Under the pieces are notes generated by a model. The model saw only the letters and a program-made list of their open reading frames with translations. It did no database searches and had not been told where the DNA came from. The translations under genes and the position numbers were made by a program. Below, piece by piece: positions 1 to 10,400 of a stretch of DNA of 12,031 nucleotides (its first letter is position 1; the number at the start of each line of letters is the position of its first letter). The stretch is from Candidatus Woesearchaeota archaeon UBA119 (GTDB lineage Archaea > Nanobdellota > Nanobdellia > Woesearchaeales > UBA119): the NCBI GenBank assembly GCA_002505945.1, contig DAWM01000020.1, forward strand, positions 1 through 12,031. Reading direction: 5' to 3'.

Positions 1-1335
1 TGTAGTTAACCCGTCTGTTTTTTGGAACTCATACTCAATCTCAGCAAGAAAAGAATATAATAAGCAGTTAAAAATATAATTGAAATGTTTGGATTTAATA
101 CACGATTTCATTAGATGGCAAAAAGAAACCTTTAGGCTTAATTTTAATTTAGCACTTTGAGCATCTTGGATTTTATTGATAAAATTTGAGGTTAATTCCT
201 CGAAATTTTTGCACAACTCCAGATTATTATATACAATTAAATTACCAATTCTAAAACTTTCTTTGCTTGCATCTTCTCCAGCATGATATACTTCATATTT
301 TGTATTATTGAATATTGCATCATGGATTTTTGTCAATAATGTCTGTTTTGGTTTGATAGCTGGCGGGTATTTAGTAAAAAAAAGAATACTATATCTTGGA
401 TGTGTTTTTTTAATTATAACTTCCTCTCCGTTTCCTTTAAATTCAGAAACAGAATTTTCATCCTCAACATAACGATACTTCTCATCTTTCATAAATTTGC
501 TTAATCCCTCTGTGCTCGGTATCAGTAAATTAAATCTTTTCTTGTATTCGTCAAGTTTTTCTGTTTCAGTTACAAAGAAATCATAAAATTTTGGATAGTC
601 TAATGCTTTTCCATAAACGAATACTTTTGAGATTGTTCCTTCTTCTTTTCCTAACTTAATTTTTCCAGATGGGCTTATCTTATGTTCATCAACCATGTTT
701 TTAAGCTGATCATTGTCTAAATTAATTTGCACAGGGATGGTTATTGCATCTAACTCTATGTTTAGGCAAATATTACCTAGAGAATCCCAACCAATATCTT
801 CAATTTCAATTCCCCAAAATTTAGCATGACCTTTACTAAATTTTCTACTTTGCTCATAAGCCAATAATTTTAAGATACCATTTTCCTTTTTAATTATATC
901 AGCTCGAACTATATTCTTTGAATGTAATATTGTCTGAACAGATACAACTTTATCTTCAATCTCTGCCAAAGATGGCCCTTTTTTACAATGAACAATTACA
1001 AGTACATCATTTAATTGTAGAACCGCAAGAATGAATTTTTCTTTTTCTCTCGATCTTGAATTTAAAACAGCCCGATATTCATTTATTATGTCTTCAACTT
1101 CTGATTCTTTTTTCTCTGGATAGCTAGAAAAAACTATGTTTAACCATTTTTTTACGGATGGGTTCTCAGGAGATAAATCTTGCAAGTCTCTTTTTTTCCC
1201 AATTATTTTATCCTCTAAACTTCGGATTAATTCTCTAATGCTTTTATCTTCTTCAACCTCATTAGAGAGCAAAATATCTTCTGATTCTTCTTCTGGTTGA
1301 TTTGCAAATTTTTCCCAAAAATATATCTTTGCCAT
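1..1335 (-). CDS. Unknown large protein of the hsd accessory block, C-terminus beyond the window
   Basis: An open frame runs without a stop from an ATG at 1335 to the window edge, giving 445 codons (starts MAKIYFWEKFANQ). I do not recognise the family. The first ~100 residues are charged and mostly helical-looking. Residues ~100-200 look like a compact alpha/beta domain, with a hydrophobic strand pair (FILAVLQL, VLVIVHCKKG), then ILHSKNIVRADIIKK and KFWGIEIEDIGW. Residues ~220-350 contain further strand-rich segments (IKLGKEEGTISKVFVYG, YSILFFTKYPP). No transmembrane segment, helicase, nuclease or methylase motif is visible, and it is not an hsdS or hsdR N-terminus. GAGG lies 9 bases before the ATG, inside the relic of an hsdM 3' end whose stop is 4 bases upstream. 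The context, last visible gene after hsdM, DUF3800 and a membrane protein, suggests a defence or modification accessory role, but no function can be assigned. The AT-rich composition matches the neighbouring block rather than pheST. Confidence 0.85.
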   Translation of the reverse strand, partial: MAKIYFWEKFANQPEEESEDILLSNEVEEDKSIRELIRSLEDKIIGKKRDLQDLSPENPSVKKWLNIVFSSYPEKKESEVEDIINEYRAVLNSRSREKEKFILAVLQLNDVLVIVHCKKGPSLAEIEDKVVSVQTILHSKNIVRADIIKKENGILKLLAYEQSRKFSKGHAKFWGIEIEDIGWDSLGNICLNIELDAITIPVQINLDNDQLKNMVDEHKISPSGKIKLGKEEGTISKVFVYGKALDYPKFYDFFVTETEKLDEYKKRFNLLIPSTEGLSKFMKDEKYRYVEDENSVSEFKGNGEEVIIKKTHPRYSILFFTKYPPAIKPKQTLLTKIHDAIFNNTKYEVYHAGEDASKESFRIGNLIVYNNLELCKNFEELTSNFINKIQDAQSAKLKLSLKVSFCHLMKSCIKSKHFNYIFNCLLYSFLAEIEYEFQKTDGLTT

Positions 1336-1339
1336 TATA

Positions 1340-1414
1340 TCAAACCTCAAACCCAATACTTTCCAGATTCTTCTTTATTTCTTCATCTAAATTCTGCTCT
1401 TTTCTCATTTTTTC
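1340..1414 (-). pseudogene. Relic of an hsdM 3' end (24 codons)
   Basis: The reverse strand encodes EKMRKEQNLDEEIKKNLES followed by IGFEV and a TGA at 1342-1340. This closely copies the C-terminus of the intact HsdM in this window (EQMREGKRLDEEIKKNLES, then IGFKVE). At the DNA level 1347-1390 matches 2943-2986 at 40 of 44 positions by hand alignment. Upstream, the frame continues for about 20 non-homologous codons into the hsdS relic and then hits a stop, so this is a fragment and not a gene. It lies 4 bases before the start of the unknown protein at 1335 and supplies that gene's likely ribosome binding site. It is probably the scar of a recombination that once placed that gene directly behind an hsdM. 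Confidence 0.75.
1347..1390. repeat. 44-bp direct repeat, copy 1 (partner at 2943-2986)
   Basis: This stretch matches 2943-2986 at 40 of 44 positions in the same orientation. Both copies come from the 3' end of an hsdM coding sequence. Together they bracket the DUF3800 gene, the 4-TM gene and the hsdS relic, a segment of about 1.6 kb, so recombination between them would excise that cassette and restore an hsdM-unknown gene junction. Confidence 0.8.
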
Positions 1415-1415
1415 A

Positions 1416-1532
1416 TTATTGTATAACCCAACATTTATTATTTTTAATAAAATCCTTCCAACCAATTCTTTTTATTCTCCAATCTTCGGGAATTAGTCCT
1501 ATTTCAGTTTGTTTGAATTTAGTTTCTTTCAT
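1416..1532 (-). pseudogene. Relic of hsdS 5' end (specificity subunit N-terminus)
   Basis: An ATG at 1532 opens a 38-codon frame starting MKETKFKQTEIGLIPEDWRI. That is the characteristic N-terminus of type I restriction-modification HsdS subunits (K-F-K-Q-T-E-I-G-x-I-P-E-D-W, which leads into the first target-recognition domain). Similarity ends at about residue 24 (RIKRIG) and the frame stops at 1418-1416. The two target-recognition domains and the conserved spacer helices of a ~400-residue HsdS are absent. The ATG overlaps the last 14 bases of the upstream membrane-protein gene, so hsdS was probably once translationally coupled to it. Out of frame, the sequence continues into an hsdM 3' end, which indicates an internal deletion or rearrangement. 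Confidence 0.8.
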
Positions 1533-2190
1533 CTTTAAACTCTTCTTTGATTTCTCTTATTATTCTTTCAAGTTGAATCTTGTATTTTTCAGTGTTCTCT
1601 TTTTTTGTTTTCTCAGGAGCATAATAAAATAATATAAACAAATGAAATGAACAAAAGAGGACCAATATTAACAAGTACGAAAAGGCAGACAGATTTAAAA
1701 CAATACTTATCATCGATAGAGAAAGCACAAATAATGATAATATAATGAGATGTAAGGCCGGCTTTATTATTTTTGTATATTTAACCATCATATTTTCCCA
1801 AGTCAGTTCTTCTAATGCTTTTAAATTACAAAAGAAGTCCTCGTGAAAGTTATCTTTAGCTATTTTCTTTATAGTTTCTTTTATTTCAAACCAATGTACC
1901 ATAGGTTCTCTTGAAAAAAAATCTTTTAAGAGTATTAATAAGGCCACAAATTGGAATACTATTGGTACTAGAATAATCATATCCTTGAACTTAGGTGTAG
2001 TGTATAAAGTAATTGATAAAATAGGCAGAAATGTTGCCACTAAAAGTAAAAAATTTATTTTATTGAGAATAAGTCTTTCTCTAGCTTCGTACATGTTTTG
2101 ATACGAATTCCAAAACAAAGGAGCATTGTCTTTCAATCCTGTCTTAATCCTTTGTTCACTCTCTTTTTGTTTTTTGTTTTCGTTCCTCAT
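1519..2190 (-). CDS. Four-helix integral membrane protein of unknown function
   Basis: The 223-residue product has four hydrophobic segments arranged as two hairpins: about 46-63 and 70-90, then about 143-163 and 168-190. A ~50-residue polar linker (residues 91-142) separates the pairs. The N-terminus (1-45) is highly charged and contains YEARERLILNKINF just before the first membrane segment. The C-terminal tail (191-223) is a Lys/Glu-rich helix, likely coiled. There is no signal peptide or enzymatic motif. The ATG at 2190 lies ~24 bases from a TATA box on the minus strand (2217-2210), which fits a leaderless mRNA of its own rather than read-through from the DUF3800 gene. Its last codons overlap the hsdS relic start. 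The 2-TM-plus-helix look recalls SLATT-type pore proteins of defence loci, and four TMs recall KwaA, but I cannot establish either. An effector-like membrane role is a guess from context. Confidence 0.85.
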   Translation of the reverse strand: MRNENKKQKESEQRIKTGLKDNAPLFWNSYQNMYEARERLILNKINFLLLVATFLPILSITLYTTPKFKDMIILVPIVFQFVALLILLKDFFSREPMVHWFEIKETIKKIAKDNFHEDFFCNLKALEELTWENMMVKYTKIIKPALHLIILSLFVLSLSMISIVLNLSAFSYLLILVLFCSFHLFILFYYAPEKTKKENTEKYKIQLERIIREIKEEFKDERN

Positions 2191-2209
2191 TTTGAAAAAA
2201 CCGAAATCT

Positions 2210-2217
2210 TTATATAT
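2210..2217 (-). promoter_or_regulatory. TATA box of the 4-TM gene
   Basis: On the minus strand this reads ATATATAA, centred about 24 bases before the ATG at 2190. That is the spacing expected of an archaeal TATA box to a transcription start at the start codon, so a leaderless transcript is likely. The motif is nearly symmetric and could also face the plus strand. Confidence 0.55.
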
Positions 2218-2224
2218 CTCTATG

Positions 2225-2242
2225 TGTTATACTTTTATAACA
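2225..2242. promoter_or_regulatory. Palindrome upstream of the 4-TM promoter, candidate operator
   Basis: The sequence TGTTATA-CTTT-TATAACA has perfect 7-bp arms around a 4-base centre. It lies about 8 bases upstream of the TATA box of the 4-TM gene, where a regulator could help or block TBP/TFB binding. It could equally form a small hairpin in a plus-strand transcript. No regulator gene is adjacent. Confidence 0.45.
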
Positions 2243-2316
2243 GGTAAAACCAGCCAGACAGTGTACCTTGAGGTGCACGCTATTGAGTTCTGGTTGGTAC
2301 TGTTTTTTCTTTTACC
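2243..2316. repeat. Long imperfect inverted repeat between DUF3800 and 4-TM genes
   Basis: Nested complementary arms are visible: GGTAAAA (2243-2249) with TTTTACC (2310-2316); ACCAGCCAGA (2249-2258) with TCTGGTTGGT (2289-2298); and GTGTACCT (2261-2268) with AGGTGCAC (2271-2278). In a plus-strand RNA the single mismatch in each of the two inner stems becomes a G-U pair, whereas in a minus-strand RNA they are A-C mismatches. That points to a plus-strand RNA, and a run of six T follows at 2303-2308. The outer arm overlaps the TAA stop of the DUF3800 gene. Candidates are a small RNA, a terminator or the remains of a small mobile repeat. Confidence 0.5.
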
Positions 2317-2929
2317 ACATTGAATATGCTTCTTGGTCATCTATTAATTCAATATATTCTGGGTTGTTAAAGCACACCTTTTGATACGCTGACCATGCTA
2401 AAATGTCTGCAAATTGAAGGCCTGCCCATGCATGGGAGTAACTGTGAAATATTTCAATCTTGTGTATACTGGATTTCTCTCGCAGATTCTTCTCAAAATA
2501 TTTGTTAAAATCCTCTCGTAATAGTTGTTTTCCTTTAGATTTATCAATCCTAACTTTGACATCAACCTCCTCTAGAACAATATTTCTGGCGAGCTTACCA
2601 GCAATAAAGTTATATTGTTTATGTTTGTTATTTCTGAGGAACTCGCTGTACAATTTTTTCTTATCAAATATAATATGAAAAACTTTTTTATCTTTAATTT
2701 CATTTAGTTCCCTGAGCATATGTTTAATTAGTCTTTTGCTTGATTTATTTGCCTTGATTTCATTTGCTTTTTTCAGTTCTTTCTTGAACTTATTCCTTCG
2801 CATGTTCTTGACAATCCTATCGAGTTTGGCGGGTTCCTTTACAAGAAGAGCAGATATAACCAAGTACTTGGAACATCCATCTTTTACTCCAAGGTCTCCA
2901 CTCTCATCAATATACATGTAATTTAGCAT
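2312..2929 (-). CDS. DUF3800 domain protein (RNase H-like fold)
   Basis: This 205-residue protein has the hallmarks of the DUF3800 family. An N-terminal strand ends in YIDESGD (D8, E9, D12). A conserved E-x-K element lies near residues 57-59 (ANEIKANK). There is a central Asp strand (VKVRIDKSKGK, D129) and a C-terminal LQFADILAWSAYQ helix (D175). These acidic residues resemble the metal-binding set of an RNase H-like nuclease, so a nucleic-acid-processing activity is plausible, but the family is biochemically poorly defined. Length is typical for the family. The ATG at 2929 is 3 bases after the hsdM stop, so it is probably cotranscribed and coupled to hsdM. DUF3800 genes are frequent passengers of mobile and defence loci, which fits its position inside the hsd block. 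Confidence 0.85.
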   Translation of the reverse strand: MLNYMYIDESGDLGVKDGCSKYLVISALLVKEPAKLDRIVKNMRRNKFKKELKKANEIKANKSSKRLIKHMLRELNEIKDKKVFHIIFDKKKLYSEFLRNNKHKQYNFIAGKLARNIVLEEVDVKVRIDKSKGKQLLREDFNKYFEKNLREKSSIHKIEIFHSYSHAWAGLQFADILAWSAYQKVCFNNPEYIELIDDQEAYSMW

Positions 2930-2932
2930 TCT

Positions 2933-4450
2933 CTATTCAACTTTAAACCCGATACTCTCCAGATTCTTCTTTATTTCCTCATCTAATCTTTTACCTTCTC
3001 TCATTTGTTCTGCTAGCTTAGATGTAAGCTTCTCCATCTTTTCTTCAAATGGGATTCCATCGTCCTCTTCTTCTGGGATTCCAACATAACGACCAGGAGT
3101 TAAGACAAAATCTTGTTTTTCAATCTCTTCAAGTGTTGAGCTCTTGCAAAATCCAGGTACATCTTTATAATCTCCATAATCTGGATTCTCGGTTTTTTCT
3201 CCTCTCCAAGCATGGTATGTATCTGAAATCTTTAAAATCTCTTCATCGGTTAAAACCCTATTCCTTCGAGAAATCATCTTTCCCATATTTCGAGCATCAA
3301 TAAACAAGACTTCTCCATTCCTAACTTTTTTACCTCTTCTCAAAATCCAGAGGCAAGCTGGAATCATAGTATTAAAGAAGAGTTTGGAGGGTAATGCTAC
3401 CATACAATCTACTAAATCGTCTTCAATTATTCTTTTTCTGATATCTCCTTCATTAGAGGTTTTTGATGACATAGAACCGTTAGCAAGCACTGTCCCCATA
3501 ACCCCAGTAGGAGAAAGATGATAGAGCATATGTTGGATCCATGCAAAATTCGCATTCCCTGTTGGAGGAACGCCATATTTCCAGCGAGGATCATCCTTTA
3601 GATGTTCCCCACCCCAATCAGAAACATTGAAAGGAGGATTCGCAAGTATATAATCTGCTTTCAAATCTTTATGCTGATCTTCGTGGAAGCTATCCCCATA
3701 CTTTATATTCGCTTCAATTCCTCTTATTGCTAGGTTCATAATAGAGAGCTTCCATGTTGTAGGATTGCTTTCCTGCCCATATATGGAGATGTCATCTATT
3801 CTTCCATGATGGGCCTTAATGAACTTTTCAGATTGAACGAACATCCCAGAGCTTCCACAACAAGGATCATAAACTCGTCCTTTATAGGGTCTTAATATAT
3901 AAACTAATGTTTTAACAATACTTTCTGGGGTGTAGAATTCACCACCTTTTTTTCCTTCCGCATTTGCAAATTGTCCTAAAAAATATTCATATACTCTTCC
4001 AAGTATATCAATTCCGTTCTGTTCATGGAGTGTTATTGAACCAATTAAATCTACTAATTCCCCTAGAATCCTCTTATCCAGTGTTGGCCGATTATAATTC
4101 TTAGGAAGTACTCCTTTTAGAGATTTATTATTACTCTCAATCAAATCCATAGCATGGTCAATTATCTTGCCAATCTCAGGAAATTTTGCTTTTGATTGGA
4201 TATAGTCCCATCTTGATTCTTTTGGAACCCAAAATGCGTTTTTTGCTTTATATTCCTCTTCATCTTCAGGATCAGCATATTCTTCATTGGAAAGTTTTTC
4301 GTATATAACTTGAAATTTGTCTGAGATGTATTTTAAGAATATTAAGCCAAGAACTACATGCTTATACTCTGCGGCATCCATATTATTTCTTAACTTGTCA
4401 GCCGATTTCCACAATTTCTTCTCAATTTCTTGAGATCCTTTTTCAGTCAT
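2933..4450 (-). CDS. hsdM: Type I restriction-modification system DNA methyltransferase subunit HsdM
   Basis: HsdM transfers a methyl group from S-adenosylmethionine to adenine N6 at sites chosen by an HsdS subunit. The 505-residue length is normal. The N-terminal HsdM_N helical domain covers residues ~8-150 (LWKSADKLRNNMD, HVVLGLIFLKYISD). GGEFYTPESIV (169-179) leads into the Rossmann methylase core. DPCCGSSGMF (195-204) is the SAM-binding motif I, and NPPF (271-274) is the catalytic motif IV of gamma-class N6-adenine methylases. The C-terminal helix (LDEEIKKNLESIGFKVE) is the part that contacts HsdS in this family. The ATG at 4450 follows a strong purine-rich site (GGAGAGGGAG). All motifs are intact. 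No whole hsdS or hsdR is present here, so function depends on genes beyond the left edge or elsewhere. Confidence 0.96.
   Translation of the reverse strand: MTEKGSQEIEKKLWKSADKLRNNMDAAEYKHVVLGLIFLKYISDKFQVIYEKLSNEEYADPEDEEEYKAKNAFWVPKESRWDYIQSKAKFPEIGKIIDHAMDLIESNNKSLKGVLPKNYNRPTLDKRILGELVDLIGSITLHEQNGIDILGRVYEYFLGQFANAEGKKGGEFYTPESIVKTLVYILRPYKGRVYDPCCGSSGMFVQSEKFIKAHHGRIDDISIYGQESNPTTWKLSIMNLAIRGIEANIKYGDSFHEDQHKDLKADYILANPPFNVSDWGGEHLKDDPRWKYGVPPTGNANFAWIQHMLYHLSPTGVMGTVLANGSMSSKTSNEGDIRKRIIEDDLVDCMVALPSKLFFNTMIPACLWILRRGKKVRNGEVLFIDARNMGKMISRRNRVLTDEEILKISDTYHAWRGEKTENPDYGDYKDVPGFCKSSTLEEIEKQDFVLTPGRYVGIPEEEDDGIPFEEKMEKLTSKLAEQMREGKRLDEEIKKNLESIGFKVE
2943..2986. repeat. 44-bp direct repeat, copy 2 (within the 3' end of hsdM)
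   Basis: This copy encodes the LDEEIKKNLESIGFK tail of the intact HsdM. The second copy at 1347-1390 differs at four positions, at least two of them at third codon positions, which suggests an old duplication or an independent homologous hsdM rather than a very recent event. Confidence 0.8.
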
Positions 4451-7400
4451 TCAAGCTCCCTCTCCTATGTTCTCTAATAGAATTAAACGTTATATAAAGG
4501 TTTTTCCTTTCTTAGTTATATTTGTCTTATTATTAGATGTTTTTTTCACCTTCATCTCCATCAGAACAACAGGCATCTCCAACTCATAATGCTCAATCAA
4601 AGAGGGATGGAGCTCGCCAATCTCTCCAATCTCTTCCTTACCATCCATAACCTTCCCTGCTCTGCCTTCTATGAAGTAATCTTTGGAAAGCTCTTCAACA
4701 TCAAACTTCCTGTCAAGCTGCTCCTGCAATAACTGCAATACCTGCTTTATCCGGGTGAAGTCGGCATCCCTGGAAGAGATGCCTATGCATAATCGTGCCT
4801 CTTCAGAAGGGAATACCTTGCCAATCTCAAAAATCCTTTGAGGGAATTCCCTGGATTTGTTGTTGTAGAAAACCTTCATAATGCAGGGTATTAAGGAGGG
4901 CCTCAGCACATTGTAATCTTTATTTGAGGGATTCAATATCTTGACTGCCTTCAACCCGAACCTCTTTGCATCCTCATTGGATATAAGGCTGAAGCTCTTC
5001 ACCTCTATAAAACCGGCTCCTACAAGCACCTCCCCTACCTTATTGAGGAAGGCAATCTTCTTGTCTTCCTCTCCTTTTGTGTATATGGAAGGCATCTTGG
5101 AAGGCACATTATCATAGCCATACCCAATAGCAACATCCTCTACAATATCAATAGGATGCAGGATATCTGCCCTATATGGAGGGATATAGGCAATCCCTTT
5201 CTCATAGCGAATCCCCATGTGCAGCAGCGCCTTGGCAATATCAACCTTCTTGCCTATAATCCTGAAAACATAATCCTCATCAATATCCATTCCCTCTTCT
5301 TCAAGGGAAGGAGTCTTGATCTTAAAGTCATCATACCTCAGCTCCATAGGATAAATCTTAGCGCCCATGTCAAGCAGAGCGCATGAAATGATATTCAGCC
5401 CCCTCTTCAAATACTCAATGTCAAAACCAGAGCACTCAATAAAAACCTCTTTGGTATTCTCATTAATCTTTCCAGTATCATGCGAATTAACTATAGGAGG
5501 GATGGACAACACATTTCCATCAGCATCCTCAAAATAAGGGAATCTCTTCTTCCCCTCCAAAAGATAGCCGTACTCCTTTCCAGCAGGATGCTTCTTCAAT
5601 AATTCCTTACCATTCATTTCCCTAGTGGATTCCAAAGGCCTGAACCTTATATTCTCAGGTTTATCAGCTTTGAAAGAGATAGGCAGCTTGATATGCTCCA
5701 AAGGATAGATACCTATAGCCATCTTCTTCCTCTTCCTTCCAAAGGTAATATGAAGCTTCTCCTGTATCCTTATAAGCTCCTTAATCTTAGCATCATCCAG
5801 CTTAAGCCCTTTTGCAATACAGCAGGCAGTATAAGGCCTTACATCCTTCACGCTCTTATCCACAATTACCCTATACCCCTTATCATCAGCAACCCTATAC
5901 TGCTTGATCTTTCTGTCCTTGCCTATTAGATACCTTAAGCCGCGAGCAATCCCATAAGCCGAAAGGAAATCAGGTCTATTAGGAAACACCTCAATAACAA
6001 ACTCCTTGGTGCTGGAGGATTCAAGCTCAACCCCTAAAGAGCCCAGCAGCTCAGCTAGTTTATCCTCTTTAATCCTCTCTCCTATCAACCCATACAACTG
6101 CTCCTTCTCAATCTCAACGCTAGGCATTCTAAACCCTCATAAACTTCTTGATTCTTCTTAAAACCTCAATATCATTCCTATACAAATCCCTCAAATCCTC
6201 AAAACCGAAATAAGGAATCATAATCCTCCCAAGACCCAATCCCCATGCCAAAACAGGAACCTCTCTACCCAGAAGAGGCACAGTAACCTCTGGCCTGAAG
6301 ATGCCTGCTCCTCCCAATTCTATCCAATCCTTCTTCTCCTTTGAATACACCAACACCTCAACAGAGGGCTCTGTGTAAGGGAAATAGGCCGGCTTTATCC
6401 TTATCTTGTCATAGCCCATCTTCTCGTAGAACTGGCTTAAAAAGCCCTTTAGGTATGAAAAATTAGCCTCCTCTGCAACCACAATACCTTCAACCTGATA
6501 GAACTCAAAGAGATGCTTCCAATCCAGGGTTTCATTCCTGAATACCTTACTCACAGTAAAATATTTCCCAGGGATATCCTTCTCAGAAAGCTGGCTTAAT
6601 GTTATAGCCGACAACACAGTAGAATGGGTTCTGAGCAGCAGCCCTTCAGATATATCCTTGTCCAGTGCCATGCCCCAGCCCTTGCTGCCAGTCTTGCCCC
6701 CATTCTTATGTACATTGCTTACTTCCTTAAACAGCCTAGAAGGCACATCCCTCTTCCCCTCTACATAGAAGGTATCCTGCATCTCCCTGGCGGGATGATC
6801 CTGAGGCACAAAAAGAGCGTCCATATCCCAGAAAGCATTCTGCACAATATTCCCAGACATCTCCTTAAAGCCCAACTCAATCCATATCTTCCTGACATAC
6901 TCTATGGTCTCGGTGACAAAATGTTTTCTTCCAGCATTGATTTTAGGCACCACCGCCCTTATATCATAGTGCCTAAACTTCTTCCCTCGCCAACCCCCTT
7001 TCTTTATGAGCTCAGGGGTAAGCCTTTCCAATGTTTTTATCTTGGATAACCTGCCCTTTACCTTCTTCCCCAGGGCAGTAAGCCACACCTCTCTATCCTT
7101 CTCCTTCTCCAGCTCAACAAAATCCTTTCTCCTCATAAGCCCGTTAAGGATTTTCTTATCTGGTTTCTTACCTTTATGAATCTGATTAAGCGCATCTTCC
7201 TCATCAAAACCCTTCTCAAGCAGCTCCTTGCCTTTAGATGTTACATTAATGCCCTCAGAATCCATCTCAATAGCCTGCTTCCGCCTCAAAGCACCTATAG
7301 CGAAATTAAGCTCGTCCTTATCTATATCAAAATTGCTAGGATTAGATTGAATATCCTTTATAGAAACCTTCCTGCCTAGCTTTCCCAATAACCTCTTCTC

Positions 7401-10400
7401 AGGCAAACCCTTCTTCAAGGCCTTCTTACCATTCTTGCCCAACACATATCTCTCATTCTCAACCTTCTTGCTCTCAACCAAGCCCTTATTCCCAAGCCAT
7501 TGGATAGCCCGCATAACCTCAACCTGTTTCAGCCCTGTAGAAGAAACAAGCGAGCTAAGAAGCTCCTTTCCATCCATTCTACTCAAAACCTCCCTCTCAT
7601 TAGAGGTAAGTTTCAGCGTGATATCCTCTTCCTTTCCACTCATCTTAACCACATAATTAAAGGTTTTTTATATAAAACTTGCTAATTCTCTTTATTATTG
7701 ATATGTGTGAGGTGGCGTCATCTGTCATCTGGATAAGCATTTGCTTTAGCAAATCTTATCGACGATGACATGGCGGGGGTTGCCCCCTGCGGGGTGCCAT
7801 GTAGACGCCGAGCACACCTAATTCTCCTTAATCTCAACAATATCCTTGTCTCTCAAAGTATGGTCAAGGCTATGCCTCTGCCCAGGGAACTTAGCGCTAG
7901 GCCCCCACACCCTCGCAAACCTGAAATTTTTGACCATCTCCCTATGCACCTTCTCGCACAATTGCTTTATAGTGCTGCCCTTTTTCATAATCATAGGCTC
8001 CTCCAAGTCAGCATCCTTCCCAGGCTCTTTCATAAAAACCCTGATGAAATCAAGCTTCTCAAAGATAAGCCGCTTCAACTCCTCAATATTCTCCCTTTCC
8101 TTAGCCGAAACACAAAGGTCCGGCTTTATCCTCTTCTTAACCTCTTCCAGTCTTTTCTCCTTAACCAAATCAATCTTGTTCAACAAGGTAATGGAAGGCA
8201 GATACTTCCTGTTGCCCTCAATAACATCAATCAGCTGGTCAACATTAATATCCTCCCTAAAGATAACCTCGCAATTATTATACTTAAACTCCCTCAGAAT
8301 TCTTCTTATTGTATCTGGATGCATCTTGGTAAGCTTCACAGTAGACCTCAGGACAATCCCGCCCCTAGGCTTCCTCGTAATCTTCACGAAAGGCTTATGC
8401 TCGTCAACCCTTATTCCTGCTTCCCTCAATTCCTGCTTAATTGCATTATACTCCTCCGGCTTATTCACATCCACTAATATAACACATAGATCAGCACTTC
8501 TCACGCAAGACAAAACCTCCTTGCCCCTCCCTCTGCCGGATGCAGCCCCCTCTACAATACCAGGCACATCCAGAATCTGAATCTTGGCATACTCATATTC
8601 AAGCGTTCCCGGAATAACATCAAGAGTGGTAAAAGCATACCCCGCTGTCTCGGATTCCGCGCCTGTAATAGCATTGAGCAAAGTAGACTTCCCAGAAGAA
8701 GGAAACCCAATCAAGATAACAGTGCCGTCCCCGCTCCTTCTAACAGCATAGCCCTCATGGCTTCCGCCGCTCTGGCTTCGGGCAATTGCCTTCTCCTTAA
8801 GCTGGGCTATCTTCGCCTTAACCAGCCCGATATGACCTTCAGTGCTCTTATTATACTTGGTTTTAGAGAGCTCCTCTCTCAGCTTGTCAATCTCCTTCCA
8901 ATAATCTACCATAGCCCTAAGAGAAAAATACCTTTTATAAAAATTATCCTTTCCTTCTGGCATACAGAAAAATTTAAATACACCCTTTTGTTTCACTCTT
9001 GTTGACTTAAAGTCAACAGGGTTTATTTTAAGTAAACAGAAGTTATGGTCATAAAGTCGAGGTGATGAAAAGATGAATATAAAAGTATTAGGACCAAGGG
9101 TTTTATTGAAACCAGTTGAGAAAGAAAACAAAACAAAAGGAGGACTCTATATACCAGATTCCGCCAAAAACGAGAACAAGGAAGGCGAGGTTGTAGAGGT
9201 CGGCTCTTATGAGAGCAAGGACAAAGAGATGCCTGTGAAGAAAGGAGACAAAGTAATCTACTCAGGCTTCTCAGACAACGAGATAACAATTGATGGTGAG
9301 AAATATATCATAGTAAGCATTAAAGATGTATTGGCTATTATTGAATAAAGGGGGTGAATAATATGACAGCAAAGAAAATAAATTATGATGAGAATGCGAG
9401 AAATTCTGTATTAAAAGGAGTTGAAAAGATATCTAAGGCAGTAAAGATTACCTTAGGGCCAAGAGGAAAATACGTTATCCTTGATAAGGGATACGGCAGC
9501 CCTACCATAACAAATGATGGGGTAACAATAGCAAAGGAGATTGAGCTGAAAGACAAGTTTGAGAATATGGGGGCTGAGCTCATAAAGGAAGTTGCCTCCA
9601 AGACTCAGGATGTTTCTGGAGACGGAACCACTACTGCAACCGTATTAGCGGAATCCATCTTAAAAGAAGGATTGAAGAATGTGGCAGCAGGAGCTAATCC
9701 TGTTGAAATCCGAAAAGGCATTGACAAGGCCACAAAGAAGGTAGTCGGATTCTTAAGGGAACACAGCATTCCTGTGAAAGATAAGGAAAAAATTACTCAG
9801 GTAGGCACTATATCAGCTAACAACGATGAGGAAGTAGGAGACCTTATTGCCCAGGCAATGGAGAAGGTAGGCAATAAAGGAGTGATAACAGTTGAAGAAG
9901 CCAAGTCAATGGAGACCTCTTTAGAAGTAGTAGAGGGAATGCAGTTTGACAGAGGCTATCTCTCGCCTTATATGGCCACTGACTCTGAAAAGATGGAAGC
10001 TGTATTAGAAGATGCTTATGTGCTTATATTTGACAAAAAAATAAGCTCAATGAAATCACTTGTTGGGCTTTTAGAGAAGGTGGCACAGCAGAACAAGCCT
10101 CTCTTGATTATAGCCGATGATGTTGAAGGCGAAGCCTTAGCGACATTAATCCTCAATATGATAAGAGGAGTGTTGAAGGTTGTAGCAGTCAAAGCCCCAA
10201 GCTTCGGTGATGAGAGGAAACAGATGCTGGAAGACATTGCTATCCTTACAGGAGGCACAGTAATATCAGAAGAAAAGGGAATGAAGCTGGAGAATGCCTC
10301 CTTGGATATGCTCGGTAAGACCTCTAAGGTCAAGGTGGATAAAGACAAGACCATCTTAGTAGGAGGAGCCGGAGACAAACGAGCCATCAAAAAGAGGATT